Notes: generated by a model not told the origin, from the sequence alone. DNA of 64,000 nucleotides from Phytopseudomonas seleniipraecipitans (GCF_900102335.1 NZ_FNBM01000010.1:1-64000), one strand, 5' to 3'; counted from the stretch's first letter, positions 7,845-16,654 are shown. Translations and numbers: made by a program.

Positions 7845-8120
7845 GTGCCACGTTCTCTGAAAAAAGGTCCTTTTATCGATCTTCACCTACTGAAGAAGGT
7901 CGAAGTGGCAGCAGAAAAGAACGATCGCAAGCCGGTGAAAACCTGGTCGCGCCGTTCGATGATTCTGCCGCAGATGGTCGGTCTGACCATCGCCGTGCAT
8001 AACGGTCGTCAACACGTCCCCGTTCTGGTGAACGAAGACATGGTCGGCCACAAACTGGGCGAATTTGCCGGCACCCGTACCTATCGTGGGCACGTGGCTG
8101 ACAAGAAAGCCAAGCGTTAA
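7845..8120 (+). CDS. rpsS: 30S ribosomal protein S19
   Basis: S19 forms a complex with S13 in the 30S head near the A-site tRNA. The product is 91 residues with the conserved MPRSLKKGPFID start and the GHKLGEFAPT-type segment (here GHKLGEFAGT). The start codon is GTG, preceded by GAGGG about ten bases upstream. It lies 16 bases after rplB. Confidence 0.98.
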   Translation: MPRSLKKGPFIDLHLLKKVEVAAEKNDRKPVKTWSRRSMILPQMVGLTIAVHNGRQHVPVLVNEDMVGHKLGEFAGTRTYRGHVADKKAKR

Positions 8121-8131
8121 GGGGTTAGGAA

Positions 8132-8464
8132 ATGGAAGTAGCCGCTAAGTTGTCGGGCGCTCGCATCTCCGCCCAGAAAGCCCGCTTGGTCGCCGACCAG
8201 ATCCGCGGGAAGAAGGTGGGCGAAGCGCTCAACCTGTTGGCTTTTAGCAGTAAGAAAGCCGCGGAAATCATCAAGAAAGTGCTGGAGTCGGCTGTAGCCA
8301 ACGCCGAGCACAACGAAGGCGCAGACGTTGATGACCTGAAGGTCAGCACCGTTTTCGTCAACGAGGGGCGTTCGCTTAAGCGCATCATGCCGCGTGCCAA
8401 AGGCCGCGCTGATCGCATCGTCAAGCGGTCTTGCCATATCACTGTCAAGGTTGCCGACAAGTAA
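8132..8464 (+). CDS. rplV: 50S ribosomal protein L22
   Basis: L22 binds 23S rRNA early in assembly and its beta hairpin lines the exit tunnel, the site of some macrolide resistance changes. The product is 110 residues, the family length, and contains the hairpin segment GRSLKRIMPRAKGRADRI. It lies 11 bases after rpsS. Confidence 0.98.
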   Translation: MEVAAKLSGARISAQKARLVADQIRGKKVGEALNLLAFSSKKAAEIIKKVLESAVANAEHNEGADVDDLKVSTVFVNEGRSLKRIMPRAKGRADRIVKRSCHITVKVADK

Positions 8465-8477
8465 CGGAGTCGATCAG

Positions 8478-9164
8478 ATGGGTCAGAAAGTACATCCCAC
8501 TGGCATTCGCCTGGGAATCGTCAAGGAACACACCTCCGTCTGGTACGCAGACGGCCGGACTTATGCGGACTATCTGTTCGCTGATCTGAAGGTGCGTGAG
8601 TATCTCCTCGACAAACTAAAAAGCGCGTCCGTAAGCCGTGTCGACATTGCTCGCCCGGCCCAAACCGCACGCATCACCATCCACACCGCTCGTCCAGGTA
8701 TCGTTATCGGGAAGAAAGGTGAAGATGTTGAGAAGCTGCGTCAGGACCTGACCAAGCAAATGGGTGTGCCTGTGCACATCAATATCGAAGAGATCCGCAA
8801 GCCGGAGCTCGACGGTATGCTGGTTGCGCAGAGCGTAGCTCAGCAGCTGGAGCGTCGTGTGATGTTCCGTCGCGCTATGAAGCGCGCTGTACAGAACGCC
8901 ATGCGTATTGGTGCCAAGGGCATCAAAATCCAAGTGAGCGGTCGTCTCGGTGGTGCTGAAATCGCACGTACCGAATGGTATCGCGAAGGTCGTGTGCCGT
9001 TGCACACCCTGCGTGCCGATATCGACTATGCCACGTACGAAGCGCACACCACTTATGGTGTGATCGGTGTCAAGGTTTGGATCTTCAAAGGTGAGGTCAT
9101 CGGTGGCCTCAAAGAAGAACTGAAACCGCAAGCACCTGCGCCTCGTAAAAAAGCTGCTAAGTAA
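8478..9164 (+). CDS. rpsC: 30S ribosomal protein S3
   Basis: S3 forms part of the mRNA entry tunnel and its helicase activity with S4. The 228-residue product has an N-terminal KH domain with PGIVIGKKGEDVEKLR and a C-terminal S3 domain with the SGRLGGAEIARTEW segment. An in-frame ATG at 8394 lies inside rplV; MGQKVHPTGIRLG at 8478 is the conserved start. It ends in a lysine-rich tail. Confidence 0.98.
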   Translation: MGQKVHPTGIRLGIVKEHTSVWYADGRTYADYLFADLKVREYLLDKLKSASVSRVDIARPAQTARITIHTARPGIVIGKKGEDVEKLRQDLTKQMGVPVHINIEEIRKPELDGMLVAQSVAQQLERRVMFRRAMKRAVQNAMRIGAKGIKIQVSGRLGGAEIARTEWYREGRVPLHTLRADIDYATYEAHTTYGVIGVKVWIFKGEVIGGLKEELKPQAPAPRKKAAK

Positions 9165-9176
9165 GGGGTACGCCAA

Positions 9177-9590
9177 ATGTTGCAACCAAAGCGTACGAAG
9201 TTCCGCAAGCAGATGACCGGCCACAATCGTGGTCTGGCTCAGCGCGGTAGCAAAGTCAGCTTCGGCGAATTCGCGCTGAAGTCTGTCGCCCGCGGTCGTC
9301 TCACCGCCCGCCAGATCGAGTCCGCTCGTCGTGCTCTGACTCGTCACGTAAAACGTGGCGGGAAAATCTGGATTCGCGTGTTCCCGGACAAGCCTGTTAC
9401 CAAGAAGCCTCTCGAAGTGCGGATGGGTAAAGGGAAGGGTAGCGTTGAGTATTGGGTAGCCCAGATCCAGCCAGGCAAAGTCCTGTATGAGATCGAAGGC
9501 GTTTCCGAAGAGTTGGCGCGTGAGGCTTTCGCCCTGGCTGCTGCAAAGCTGCCGCTCGCCACCACTTTTGTTAAGCGGACGGTGATGTGA
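9177..9590 (+). CDS. rplP: 50S ribosomal protein L16
   Basis: L16 binds late near the A-site and organises the aminoacyl-tRNA site. The product is 137 residues and starts [12 protein letters not shown], as is usual. It contains the arginine-rich [15 protein letters not shown] segment, including the arginine hydroxylated in E. coli (R81 region). Its stop codon shares one base with the rpmC start (TGATG), so the two are translationally coupled. Confidence 0.98.
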
Positions 9591-9781
9591 TGAAAGCGAA
9601 TGAACTTCGTGAAAAATCAGCACAGCAGCTGAACGAGCAACTGCTCGGCCTGCTGCGCGACCAGTTCAATCTGCGTATGCAGAAAGCAACTGGCCAGTTG
9701 GGGCAGTCTCACCTGCTCTCGCAAGTTAAGCGCGACATCGCTCGTGTGAAAACTGTGCTCAACCAGCAGGCAGGTAAGTGA
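9590..9781 (+). CDS. rpmC: 50S ribosomal protein L29
   Basis: L29 is a small two-helix protein beside L23 at the tunnel exit. The product is 63 residues ([14 protein letters not shown]...). A GTG three bases upstream is possible, but ATG at 9590 gives the family length and start. It shares one base with the rplP stop and ends two bases before rpsQ. Confidence 0.97.
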
Positions 9782-9783
9782 TC

Positions 9784-10050
9784 ATGGCTGAAGCCGAAAA
9801 AACAGTCCGTACGCTGACCGGCCGTGTTGTCAGCGACAAGATGGACAAGACCATCACCGTACTGATCGAGCGTCGCGTTAAGCACCCGATCTACGGTAAA
9901 TATGTCAAGCGTTCGACCAAGCTGCACGCGCACGACGAAACCAATCAGTGCAAGATCGGCGACAAAGTTTCGATTACCGAAACGCGTCCGCTGGCCAAGA
10001 CCAAGTCTTGGGCACTGGTTGAAGTTCTCGAACGCGCAGTGGAAGTCTAA
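9784..10050 (+). CDS. rpsQ: 30S ribosomal protein S17
   Basis: S17 is a primary binder of the 16S 5' domain with an OB fold. The product from ATG at 9784 is 88 residues (MAEAEKTVRTLTGRVVSDKMDKT). A frame start six bases earlier overlaps the rpmC stop and is less likely. It is the last gene of the S10 operon in E. coli, but here it runs on into rplN after 23 bases. Confidence 0.98.
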   Translation: MAEAEKTVRTLTGRVVSDKMDKTITVLIERRVKHPIYGKYVKRSTKLHAHDETNQCKIGDKVSITETRPLAKTKSWALVEVLERAVEV

Positions 10051-10073
10051 GGGCTAAGGGTCGGAGAAATTAT

Positions 10074-10442
10074 ATGATTCAGACTCAATCCATGCTCGAT
10101 GTGGCCGACAACAGTGGTGCACGCCGCGTCATGTGCATCAAGGTGCTGGGTGGCTCGCATCGCCGCTACGCTGGCATCGGCGACATCATCAAGGTCACCG
10201 TCAAGGAAGCAATTCCGCGCGGCAAAGTGAAGAAAGGTCAGGTCATGACCGCAGTGGTCGTTCGTACCCGTCACGGCGTTCGCCGTGCCGACGGTTCGAT
10301 CATCCGCTTCGACGGCAACGCTGCTGTTCTGCTGAACAACAAGCAAGAGCCGATCGGTACCCGTATCTTCGGGCCAGTGACCCGTGAACTTCGTACTGAG
10401 AAGTTCATGAAGATCGTCTCGCTCGCCCCTGAAGTGCTTTAA
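10074..10442 (+). CDS. rplN: 50S ribosomal protein L14
   Basis: L14 contacts 16S rRNA in an intersubunit bridge and is the target of the RsfS silencing factor. The product is 122 residues, starting MIQTQSMLDVADNSGAR, the usual length. In E. coli this is the first spc operon gene with its own promoter; here only 23 bases separate it from rpsQ and no promoter is obvious. Confidence 0.98.
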   Translation: MIQTQSMLDVADNSGARRVMCIKVLGGSHRRYAGIGDIIKVTVKEAIPRGKVKKGQVMTAVVVRTRHGVRRADGSIIRFDGNAAVLLNNKQEPIGTRIFGPVTRELRTEKFMKIVSLAPEVL

Positions 10443-10453
10443 GGAGATCCGAC

Positions 10454-10768
10454 ATGCAAAAGATTCGTCGTGACGACGAGATCATCGTGATCGCCGGTAA
10501 AGACAAAGGTAAGCGCGGTAAGGTGCTCAAGGTTCTCGCTGACGACCGTCTGGTCGTTGGTGGTATCAACCTGGTGAAGCGTCATACCAAGCCGAACCCG
10601 ATGTCGGGCGTTCAAGGCGGTATCGTCGAGAAAGAAGCGCCACTGCACGCTTCCAACGTTGCCATTTTCAACGGCGAAACCAACAAGGCTGACCGCGTTG
10701 GTTTCAAAGTCGAAGACGGCAAGAAAATTCGTGTCTTCAAGTCCACCCAGAAGCCGGTTGGCGCTTGA
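10454..10768 (+). CDS. rplX: 50S ribosomal protein L24
   Basis: L24 is one of the two initiators of 50S assembly and has a KOW motif (IVIAGKDKGKRGKVLKV, about 11-27) that binds 23S rRNA. The product is 104 residues. ATG follows AAGGAGATCC, a strong ribosome binding site in the gap after rplN. Confidence 0.98.
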   Translation: MQKIRRDDEIIVIAGKDKGKRGKVLKVLADDRLVVGGINLVKRHTKPNPMSGVQGGIVEKEAPLHASNVAIFNGETNKADRVGFKVEDGKKIRVFKSTQKPVGA

Positions 10769-10787
10769 GAATCATAGGTAAAACACC

Positions 10788-11327
10788 ATGGCACGACTAA
10801 AAGAGATTTACCGGAAGGAAATCGCCCCCAAGCTGAAGGATGAACTGAAGCTGGGTAACGTGATGGAAGTTCCGCGCATCACCAAGATCACCCTGAACAT
10901 GGGCCTGGGCGAAGCGATCGGTGACAAGAAAATCATCGAAAACGCAGTTGCCGACCTCGAGAAGATCACCGGTCAAAAAGTCGTCGTGACTTATGCCCGC
11001 AAATCGATCGCTGGTTTCAAGGTTCGTGAAGGTTGGCCGATCGGCGTCAAGGTCACTCTGCGTCGCGAGCGTATGTACGAGTTCCTGGATCGTCTGTTGT
11101 CCATCTCCCTGCCGCGCGTGCGTGACTTCCGCGGCCTGAATGCCAAGTCCTTTGATGGTCGTGGTAACTACAGCATGGGCGTGAAAGAGCAGATCATCTT
11201 CCCGGAAATCGATTACGACAAGATCGATGCGCTGCGTGGTCTGGACATTACTCTGACTACTACTGCCCGTTCGGATGACGAAGGTCGCGCGCTGCTGCGT
11301 GCTTTCAAATTCCCGTTCCGTAACTGA
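10788..11327 (+). CDS. rplE: 50S ribosomal protein L5
   Basis: L5 binds 5S rRNA and contacts P-site tRNA and S13 across the subunit interface. The product is 179 residues, the family length, with the conserved NMGLGEA and FPEIDYDKID segments. It lies 19 bases after rplX. Confidence 0.98.
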   Translation: MARLKEIYRKEIAPKLKDELKLGNVMEVPRITKITLNMGLGEAIGDKKIIENAVADLEKITGQKVVVTYARKSIAGFKVREGWPIGVKVTLRRERMYEFLDRLLSISLPRVRDFRGLNAKSFDGRGNYSMGVKEQIIFPEIDYDKIDALRGLDITLTTTARSDDEGRALLRAFKFPFRN

Positions 11328-11339
11328 TTGGAGTAGGAC

Positions 11340-11645
11340 ATGGCCAAGACGAGCATGAAAAACCGCGAGCTGAAGCGTCAGCGCACGGTTGCCAAGTACG
11401 CCAAGAAGCGTGCTGAGCTGAAAGCTACCATCGTCAATCCGGAAACCTCTCCGGAAGCGCGCTGGGAAGCCCAGGTCGCCCTGCAGAAGCAACCCCGTGA
11501 TGCCAGCGCCTCGCGCCTGCGCAACCGCTGCCGTATTACCGGCCGCCCGCACGGTGTCTTCCGCAAGTTCGGTCTGTCGCGCATCAAGCTGCGTGAAGCA
11601 GCCATGCGTGGCGACGTACCAGGTCTGGTTAAAGCCAGCTGGTAA
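11340..11645 (+). CDS. rpsN: 30S ribosomal protein S14 (zinc-free type)
   Basis: S14 is in the 30S head near the A-site. The product is 101 residues with the conserved RCRITGRPHGVFRKFGLSR segment. It has one cysteine only, so it is the long zinc-independent form. It is followed by a strong terminator (11691-11725), which splits the spc gene string before rpsH. Confidence 0.98.
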   Translation: MAKTSMKNRELKRQRTVAKYAKKRAELKATIVNPETSPEARWEAQVALQKQPRDASASRLRNRCRITGRPHGVFRKFGLSRIKLREAAMRGDVPGLVKASW

Positions 11646-11690
11646 ACCGCTGCGGCAACTGCCGGAGTTCGCTTCGGCAGACAAGCAATA

Positions 11691-11727
11691 TGAATCAAGC
11701 CCCTTTTGGGGCTTGATTCATTTTTGA
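11691..11727 (+). terminator. Terminator between rpsN and rpsH
   Basis: A 13-bp stem TGAATCAAGCCCC/GGGGCTTGATTCA with a four-base loop is followed by TTTTTGA. It is a strong intrinsic terminator inside what is one operon in E. coli. A candidate promoter starts inside its 3' arm. Confidence 0.9.
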
Positions 11728-11741
11728 TCAGTCTCTAGAAT
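11713..11741 (+). promoter_or_regulatory. Candidate rpsH promoter overlapping the terminator
   Basis: TTGATT (11713-11718), inside the 3' arm of the hairpin, and TAGAAT (11736-11741) are separated by 17 bases. The -10 is the same as in the S10 promoter. It would restart transcription for rpsH and the genes after it. Confidence 0.65.
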
Positions 11742-11829
11742 GCCCGGCTCGCCTGAGCCCGGATTTCCGTGAGTTCTGGTGATTCTTAGCCGAGAGGCTA
11801 ATTCTTTTTGTATCAGGAGCGTCTAGCCC

Positions 11830-12222
11830 ATGAGTATGCAGGACCCGTTAGCGGACATGCTAACTCGTATCCGTAATGCCCAGATGGCTGAAAAGTCCGT
11901 CGTAAGCATGCCTTCTTCTACCCTGAAGGTGGCTGTAGCCAAAGTTCTCAAAGACGAAGGCTATGTTGCGGATTATCAGATTAGCGGCGAAGCAAAGCCG
12001 CAGCTGTCCATCGAGCTGAAGTACTTCGAAGGCCGTCCGGTCATCGAAGAAGTCAAGCGCGTCAGCCGTCCAGGCCTTCGCCAGTACAAATCCGTCGATG
12101 ATCTGCCGAAAGTTCGCGGCGGTCTCGGTGTTTCCATCGTCTCCACCAACAAAGGTGTGATGACGGACCGCGCTGCGCGCGCTGCCGGTGTCGGCGGCGA
12201 AGTGCTTTGCACTGTGTTCTAA
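11830..12222 (+). CDS. rpsH: 30S ribosomal protein S8
   Basis: S8 binds helix 21 of 16S rRNA and in E. coli represses the spc operon by binding its mRNA at L5. The product is 130 residues, starting MSMQDPLADMLTRIRNAQ. Its 184-base upstream gap holds a terminator and a candidate promoter, so here it probably heads its own transcript. AGGAGC precedes the start. Confidence 0.98.
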   Translation: MSMQDPLADMLTRIRNAQMAEKSVVSMPSSTLKVAVAKVLKDEGYVADYQISGEAKPQLSIELKYFEGRPVIEEVKRVSRPGLRQYKSVDDLPKVRGGLGVSIVSTNKGVMTDRAARAAGVGGEVLCTVF

Positions 12223-12235
12223 GGGGGGGATAAGC

Positions 12236-12769
12236 ATGTCTCGCGTTGCTAAGAACCCCGTCAAGCTGCCTGCTGGTGTAGAGATCAAACTCGCCGGTCA
12301 GCAGCTTTCGGTGAAGGGTGCCAAGGGCGCTCTGGAACTGAACGTTCACTCGTCCGTTGAAGTTCTGCAGGAATCCGGTGAGCTGCGTTTCGCTGCTCGC
12401 AATGGCGACCAGCAGACTCGTGCGATGGCTGGTACTACCCGTGCACTGGTTAACAACATGGTCATCGGCGTAAGCCAAGGCTTCGAGCGCAAGCTCCAGC
12501 TGATCGGTGTTGGTTACAAGGCACAGGCCAAGGGCCAGGTACTCAATCTGGCGTTGGGCTTCTCTCACCCTATCGACTATCAGCTGCCGGAAGGCGTTGT
12601 GGCCGAAACCCCGAACCAGACCGAGATCCTTATCAAGGGTGTCGACAAGCAGCTGGTTGGTCAGGTTGCCGCGGAGATTCGTGACTTCCGCCGTCCTGAA
12701 CCTTACAAGGGCAAAGGTGTTCGTTACGCTGACGAAGTCGTCCGCCGTAAAGAAGCCAAGAAGAAGTAA
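12236..12769 (+). CDS. rplF: 50S ribosomal protein L6
   Basis: L6 lies near the factor-binding centre of the 50S subunit. The 177-residue product has two duplicated domains and the C-terminal PEPYKGKGVRYADE motif. A longer frame begins at 12188 inside rpsH, but MSRVAKNPVKLPAG at 12236 is the conserved start and follows a G-rich binding site. Confidence 0.98.
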   Translation: MSRVAKNPVKLPAGVEIKLAGQQLSVKGAKGALELNVHSSVEVLQESGELRFAARNGDQQTRAMAGTTRALVNNMVIGVSQGFERKLQLIGVGYKAQAKGQVLNLALGFSHPIDYQLPEGVVAETPNQTEILIKGVDKQLVGQVAAEIRDFRRPEPYKGKGVRYADEVVRRKEAKKK

Positions 12770-12780
12770 GGGGCTAGGAA

Positions 12781-13131
12781 ATGACCGACAAAAAAGTTAC
12801 TCGTCTGCGTCGCGCTCGCAAAGCACGCCTGAAAATGCACGAGCTCGAAGCCGTGCGTCTCTGCGTGTATCGCTCTTCGCAGCACATCTATGCCCAGGTC
12901 ATCTCGGCCGACGGCAGCAAGGTTCTGGCCAGCGCCTCTACCTTGGACAAAGCACTGCGTGACAACGCCACTGGCAACGTCGACGCGGCCAAGAAAGTTG
13001 GTGAGCTGGTTGCCGAGCGTGCGAAAGCCGCTGGTGTGACTCAGGTTGCATTCGACCGTTCTGGCTTCAAGTACCACGGCCGCGTCAAGGCGCTGGCTGA
13101 TGCTGCTCGTGAAGGCGGGCTGGAGTTCTAA
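12781..13131 (+). CDS. rplR: 50S ribosomal protein L18
   Basis: L18 binds 5S rRNA and links it to the central protuberance with L5. The product is 116 residues, with an arginine-rich N-terminus (RLRRARKARLKM) and the C-terminal FDRSGFKYHGRVKALADAAREGGL. It lies 11 bases after rplF and three before rpsE. Confidence 0.98.
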   Translation: MTDKKVTRLRRARKARLKMHELEAVRLCVYRSSQHIYAQVISADGSKVLASASTLDKALRDNATGNVDAAKKVGELVAERAKAAGVTQVAFDRSGFKYHGRVKALADAAREGGLEF

Positions 13132-13134
13132 GTT

Positions 13135-13635
13135 ATGGCAAATAACGACCAAAAGCGCGACGAAGGCTATATCGAGAAGCTGGTTCAAGTGAACCGCGTT
13201 GCCAAGACCGTCAAAGGCGGCCGTATCTTCACTTTCACCGCGTTGACCGTGGTGGGTGATGGTAAGGGCCGTGTAGGTTTCGGCCGCGGCAAGTCTCGTG
13301 AAGTGCCGGCTGCTATCCAGAAGGCTATGGAAGCTGCTCGTCGCAACATGATCCAAGTTGATCTGAACGGCACCACTCTGCAGTACGCTATGAAGTCCGC
13401 CCACGGCGCTTCGAAGGTGTACATGCAGCCTGCTTCCGAAGGTACCGGCATCATCGCTGGTGGCGCCATGCGTGCCGTCCTGGAAGTCGCTGGTGTTCAG
13501 AACGTTCTGGCCAAGTGCTACGGCTCTACCAACCCTGTGAACGTGGTTCATGCCACTTTCAAAGGTCTGAAGGCTATGCAGTCTCCGGATTCGGTTGCAG
13601 CCAAGCGTGGCAAGAGTGTCGAGGAGATTCTCTAA
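13135..13635 (+). CDS. rpsE: 30S ribosomal protein S5
   Basis: S5 is important for decoding accuracy and forms the mRNA entry with S3 and S4; changes in its N-terminal loop give spectinomycin resistance in E. coli. The 166-residue product has the N-terminal dsRBD-like domain with VNRVAKTVKGGR (about 20-31) and the C-terminal S5 domain ending in SVEEIL. It starts three bases after rplR. Confidence 0.98.
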   Translation: MANNDQKRDEGYIEKLVQVNRVAKTVKGGRIFTFTALTVVGDGKGRVGFGRGKSREVPAAIQKAMEAARRNMIQVDLNGTTLQYAMKSAHGASKVYMQPASEGTGIIAGGAMRAVLEVAGVQNVLAKCYGSTNPVNVVHATFKGLKAMQSPDSVAAKRGKSVEEIL

Positions 13636-13637
13636 CC

Positions 13638-13817
13638 ATGGCTAACACTGTCAAAGTGACTCTGATCAAGAGCACCAATGGCCGTCTGGCCAATCATAAA
13701 GCCTGCGTCAAGGGTCTCGGCCTGCGTCGCATCAATCATACCGTCGAAGTTCTGGATACTCCGGAAAACCGCGGCATGATCAACAAGGCTTATTACCTTC
13801 TCCGTGTGGAGGGTTGA
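13638..13817 (+). CDS. rpmD: 50S ribosomal protein L30
   Basis: L30 is a small protein of the 50S subunit. The product is 59 residues, starting MANTVKVTLIKS and containing GLRRINHTVEVLDTP. A frame open from 13515 overlaps rpsE and is not the gene start. It sits two bases after rpsE and three bases before rplO, so the three are tightly coupled. Confidence 0.97.
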   Translation: MANTVKVTLIKSTNGRLANHKACVKGLGLRRINHTVEVLDTPENRGMINKAYYLLRVEG

Positions 13818-13820
13818 TCC

Positions 13821-14255
13821 ATGTACCTGAATGATCTGAGTCCAGCGCCGGGTTCCCGTCGTGAGAAGCATCGTCCGGGCCGTGGTATCGGTAGTGGTTT
13901 GGGCAAGACCGGTGGCCGCGGCCACAAAGGTCAAACCTCCCGCTCCGGTGGCACTATTGCTCCGGGTTTCGAAGGCGGCCAGCAGCCTCTGCACCGTCGT
14001 CTTCCTAAGTTCGGTTTCGTGTCTTTGAAAGCTATGGATCGCGCAGAAGTGCGTACTTCCGAGCTGAACAAGATCGAAGGCGACGTAGTTACTCTGCAGG
14101 CGCTGAAGGATGCCAACCTGATTAATCAAAACGTACAGCGTGTGAAAGTCATGCTGTCCGGTGAGATTACTCGCGCGGTCACCCTTAAAGGTATCGCCGC
14201 CACCAAAGGTGCGCGCGCGGCTATCGAAGCAGCTGGCGGTAAGTTCGAGGAATAA
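13821..14255 (+). CDS. rplO: 50S ribosomal protein L15
   Basis: L15 is a late assembly protein with a long glycine- and arginine-rich N-terminal extension (GSGLGKTGGRGHKGQTSRSG) that threads into 23S rRNA. The product is 144 residues. Its stop codon directly abuts the secY start with no gap. Confidence 0.98.
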   Translation: MYLNDLSPAPGSRREKHRPGRGIGSGLGKTGGRGHKGQTSRSGGTIAPGFEGGQQPLHRRLPKFGFVSLKAMDRAEVRTSELNKIEGDVVTLQALKDANLINQNVQRVKVMLSGEITRAVTLKGIAATKGARAAIEAAGGKFEE

Positions 14256-15584
14256 ATGGCTAAGCAAGGTGCTCTCTCTGCGCTGGCTGGTGGCGGGTTG
14301 TCCGAGCTCTGGGCTCGTCTGCGCTTTCTGTTCATGGCGATCATCGTCTATCGAATCGGTGCGCACATCCCAGTTCCAGGCATTAACCCGGATCGGCTAG
14401 CTGATCTGTTCCGACAGAATGAGGGGACCATTCTTAGCTTGTTCAACATGTTTTCCGGCGGCGCGCTGGAGCGGATGAGCATCTTTGCACTGGGGATCAT
14501 GCCGTACATTTCGGCATCGATCATCATGCAGTTGATGACCGCCGTCAGCCCGCAGCTGGAGCAGTTGAAGAAGGAAGGTGAGGCTGGTCGTCGCAAGATC
14601 AGTCAATACACCCGCTACGGCACCTTGGTTCTGGCGTTCGTTCAAGCTATCGGCATGTCCGTTGGCCTGGCGAGTCAGGGCGTAGCGTTCTCGGTCGATT
14701 TCGGCTTCCACTTCGTTGCAGTCACCACTTTCGTGGCGGGTGCGATGTTCATGATGTGGTTAGGCGAGCAGATCACCGAGCGCGGTGTTGGCAACGGTAT
14801 TTCGATGCTGATTTTTGCGGGCATCGTAGCCGGTCTGCCGTCGGCGATCGGGCAGTCTTTCGAGTCTGCTCGGCAGGGCGATATCAATATCTTCGCTCTC
14901 ATCGCCATCGGTTTGCTGGCAGTAGCGATTATCGGTTTTGTGGTGTTCATTGAGCGTGGTCAGCGTCGCATTGCGGTGCACTACGCCAAGCGTCAGCAGG
15001 GCCGCAAGGTCTTTGCTGCGCAGACCAGCCACCTGCCGTTGAAGGTGAACATGGCGGGCGTAATCCCGGCCATTTTCGCCAGCAGCCTTCTGTTATTCCC
15101 GGCCTCGCTGGGTGCCTGGTTTGGTCAGTCCGAAGGTATGGGCTGGCTGCAGGATATTTCGCAGGCTATCGCTCCTGGTCAGCCGTTGAACATTTTGCTG
15201 TTTAGTGCAGGGATTATTTTCTTCTGCTTCTTCTACACAGCGCTGATGTTCAACCCGAAAGACGTAGCGGAAAACCTGAAGAAGTCCGGTGCCTTTATTC
15301 CGGGTATCCGTCCCGGTGAGCAGTCCGCGCGCTATATCGATGGCGTTCTGACTCGCTTGACCATGTTCGGTGCTCTGTACATGACGGCCGTATGCTTGTT
15401 GCCCCAGTTCCTGGTGGTGGCGGCCAACGTACCGTTCTACCTTGGCGGGACCTCGTTGCTGATCGTGGTAGTGGTTGTGATGGACTTCATGTCGCAAGTA
15501 CAATCGCACCTCGTTTCGCACCAGTACGAATCCCTGATGAAGAAAGCCAACCTGAAGGGCTACGGCAGCGGCATGCTCCGCTGA
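14256..15584 (+). CDS. secY: Preprotein translocase subunit SecY
   Basis: SecY forms the protein-conducting channel of the inner membrane with SecE and SecG. The 442-residue product shows ten hydrophobic segments, beginning at about 20-40, and the conserved cytoplasmic loop [20 protein letters not shown], a site for SecA and ribosome contact. It starts directly after the rplO stop. The partner gene secE, expected beyond tuf in pseudomonads, is not in this window. Confidence 0.99.
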
Positions 15585-15612
15585 AGTGTCCATAAGGTTC
15601 GAGGAGTTGGTG

Positions 15613-15729
15613 ATGAAAGTTCGTGCATCGGTGAAAAAGCTGTGCCGTAACTGCAAAATTATTCGCCGTGAAGGTGTAGTGCGAGTGATTTGCAGCGCGG
15701 AACCGCGTCACAAACAGCGCCAAGGCTGA
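15613..15729 (+). CDS. rpmJ: 50S ribosomal protein L36 (zinc-binding type)
   Basis: The 38-residue product ([20 protein letters not shown]...) has the zinc ribbon Cys11, Cys14, Cys27, His33. This is the zinc-containing (C+) form; zinc-free paralogs are usually Zur-regulated and encoded elsewhere. ATG at 15613 follows GAGGAG. It is the last gene of the spc string, 28 bases after secY, and is followed by a GC-rich hairpin. Confidence 0.97.
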
Positions 15730-15746
15730 ATGTGATCGAAGCTATA

Positions 15747-15783
15747 AGCCCGGCAGCTAGTGCGCTGCCGGGTTGATTATTTG
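15747..15783 (+). terminator. Probable terminator after rpmJ
   Basis: An 11-bp stem AGCCCGGCAGC/GCTGCCGGGTT is followed by a T-rich but interrupted tail. It marks the likely end of the spc transcript, with partial read-through into rpsM possible. Confidence 0.65.
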
Positions 15784-15860
15784 TTTCTACAGCGATAATA
15801 TCTCGCGCCCCATTTCTTGGCTTCCGGGGCGTAGGTAGCTGTCAATTGGAGTTCCACTGA

Positions 15861-16217
15861 ATGGCCCGTATTGCAGGCGTTAACATTCCGGATAACAAGC
15901 ACACTGTTATCTCGTTGACCTACATCTTTGGTGTTGGTCGCACCACCGCACAGAAAATCTGTGCAGCTACCGGTGTAAATCCGGCAGCGAAGATCAAGGA
16001 TCTCTCTGACGAGCAGATCGAGCAGCTGCGTGGTGAAGTCGCCAAGGTAAACACCGAAGGTGATCTGCGCCGTGAAGTGAACATGAAAATCAAGCGCTTG
16101 ATGGATCTGGGCTGCTACCGCGGCCTGCGTCATCGTCGCGGTCTCCCGGTTCGCGGTCAGCGTACCAAGACCAACGCCCGCACCCGTAAGGGTCCGCGTA
16201 AGCCGATCCGCAAGTAA
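15861..16217 (+). CDS. rpsM: 30S ribosomal protein S13
   Basis: S13 contacts P-site tRNA and L5 from the 30S head. The product is 118 residues, starting MARIAGVNIPDNKHTVISL, with the arginine-rich C-terminal tail RTKTNARTRKGPRKPIRK. It heads the alpha operon, 131 bases after rpmJ. I could not assign a clear promoter in that gap. Confidence 0.98.
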   Translation: MARIAGVNIPDNKHTVISLTYIFGVGRTTAQKICAATGVNPAAKIKDLSDEQIEQLRGEVAKVNTEGDLRREVNMKIKRLMDLGCYRGLRHRRGLPVRGQRTKTNARTRKGPRKPIRK

Positions 16218-16247
16218 TCGCGTTCGCGAATCGACAGGAATTTAGTC

Positions 16248-16637
16248 ATGGCAAAACCTGCTGCTCGTACTCGTAAGAAAGTCAAAAAGACGGTGGTTGA
16301 TGGCATCGCCCACATCCACGCTTCTTTCAACAACACCATCGTGACCATCACCGACCGTCAAGGTAACGCCCTGTCTTGGGCTACCTCCGGTGGTTCGGGT
16401 TTCCGCGGTTCTCGCAAGTCCACCCCGTTCGCTGCCCAGGTGGCTGCTGAGCGTGCTGGTCAAGCTGCGCTGGAATACGGCCTGAAGAACCTCGACGTCA
16501 ACGTCAAGGGCCCAGGTCCGGGTCGTGAGTCCGCAGTCCGTGCTCTTAACGGTTGCGGTTACAAGATCGCCAGCATCACCGATGTGACGCCCATCCCGCA
16601 TAACGGGTGCCGTCCTTCGAAGAAGCGTCGCGTGTAA
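16248..16637 (+). CDS. rpsK: 30S ribosomal protein S11
   Basis: S11 lies on the 30S platform near the E-site mRNA path. The product is 129 residues, with the conserved SGGSGFRGSRKSTPFAAQ segment and the C-terminal PHNGCRPSKKRRV. It is 30 bases after rpsM in the alpha operon. Confidence 0.98.
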   Translation: MAKPAARTRKKVKKTVVDGIAHIHASFNNTIVTITDRQGNALSWATSGGSGFRGSRKSTPFAAQVAAERAGQAALEYGLKNLDVNVKGPGPGRESAVRALNGCGYKIASITDVTPIPHNGCRPSKKRRV

Positions 16638-16654
16638 TCAGGAGACAGTGAGAA

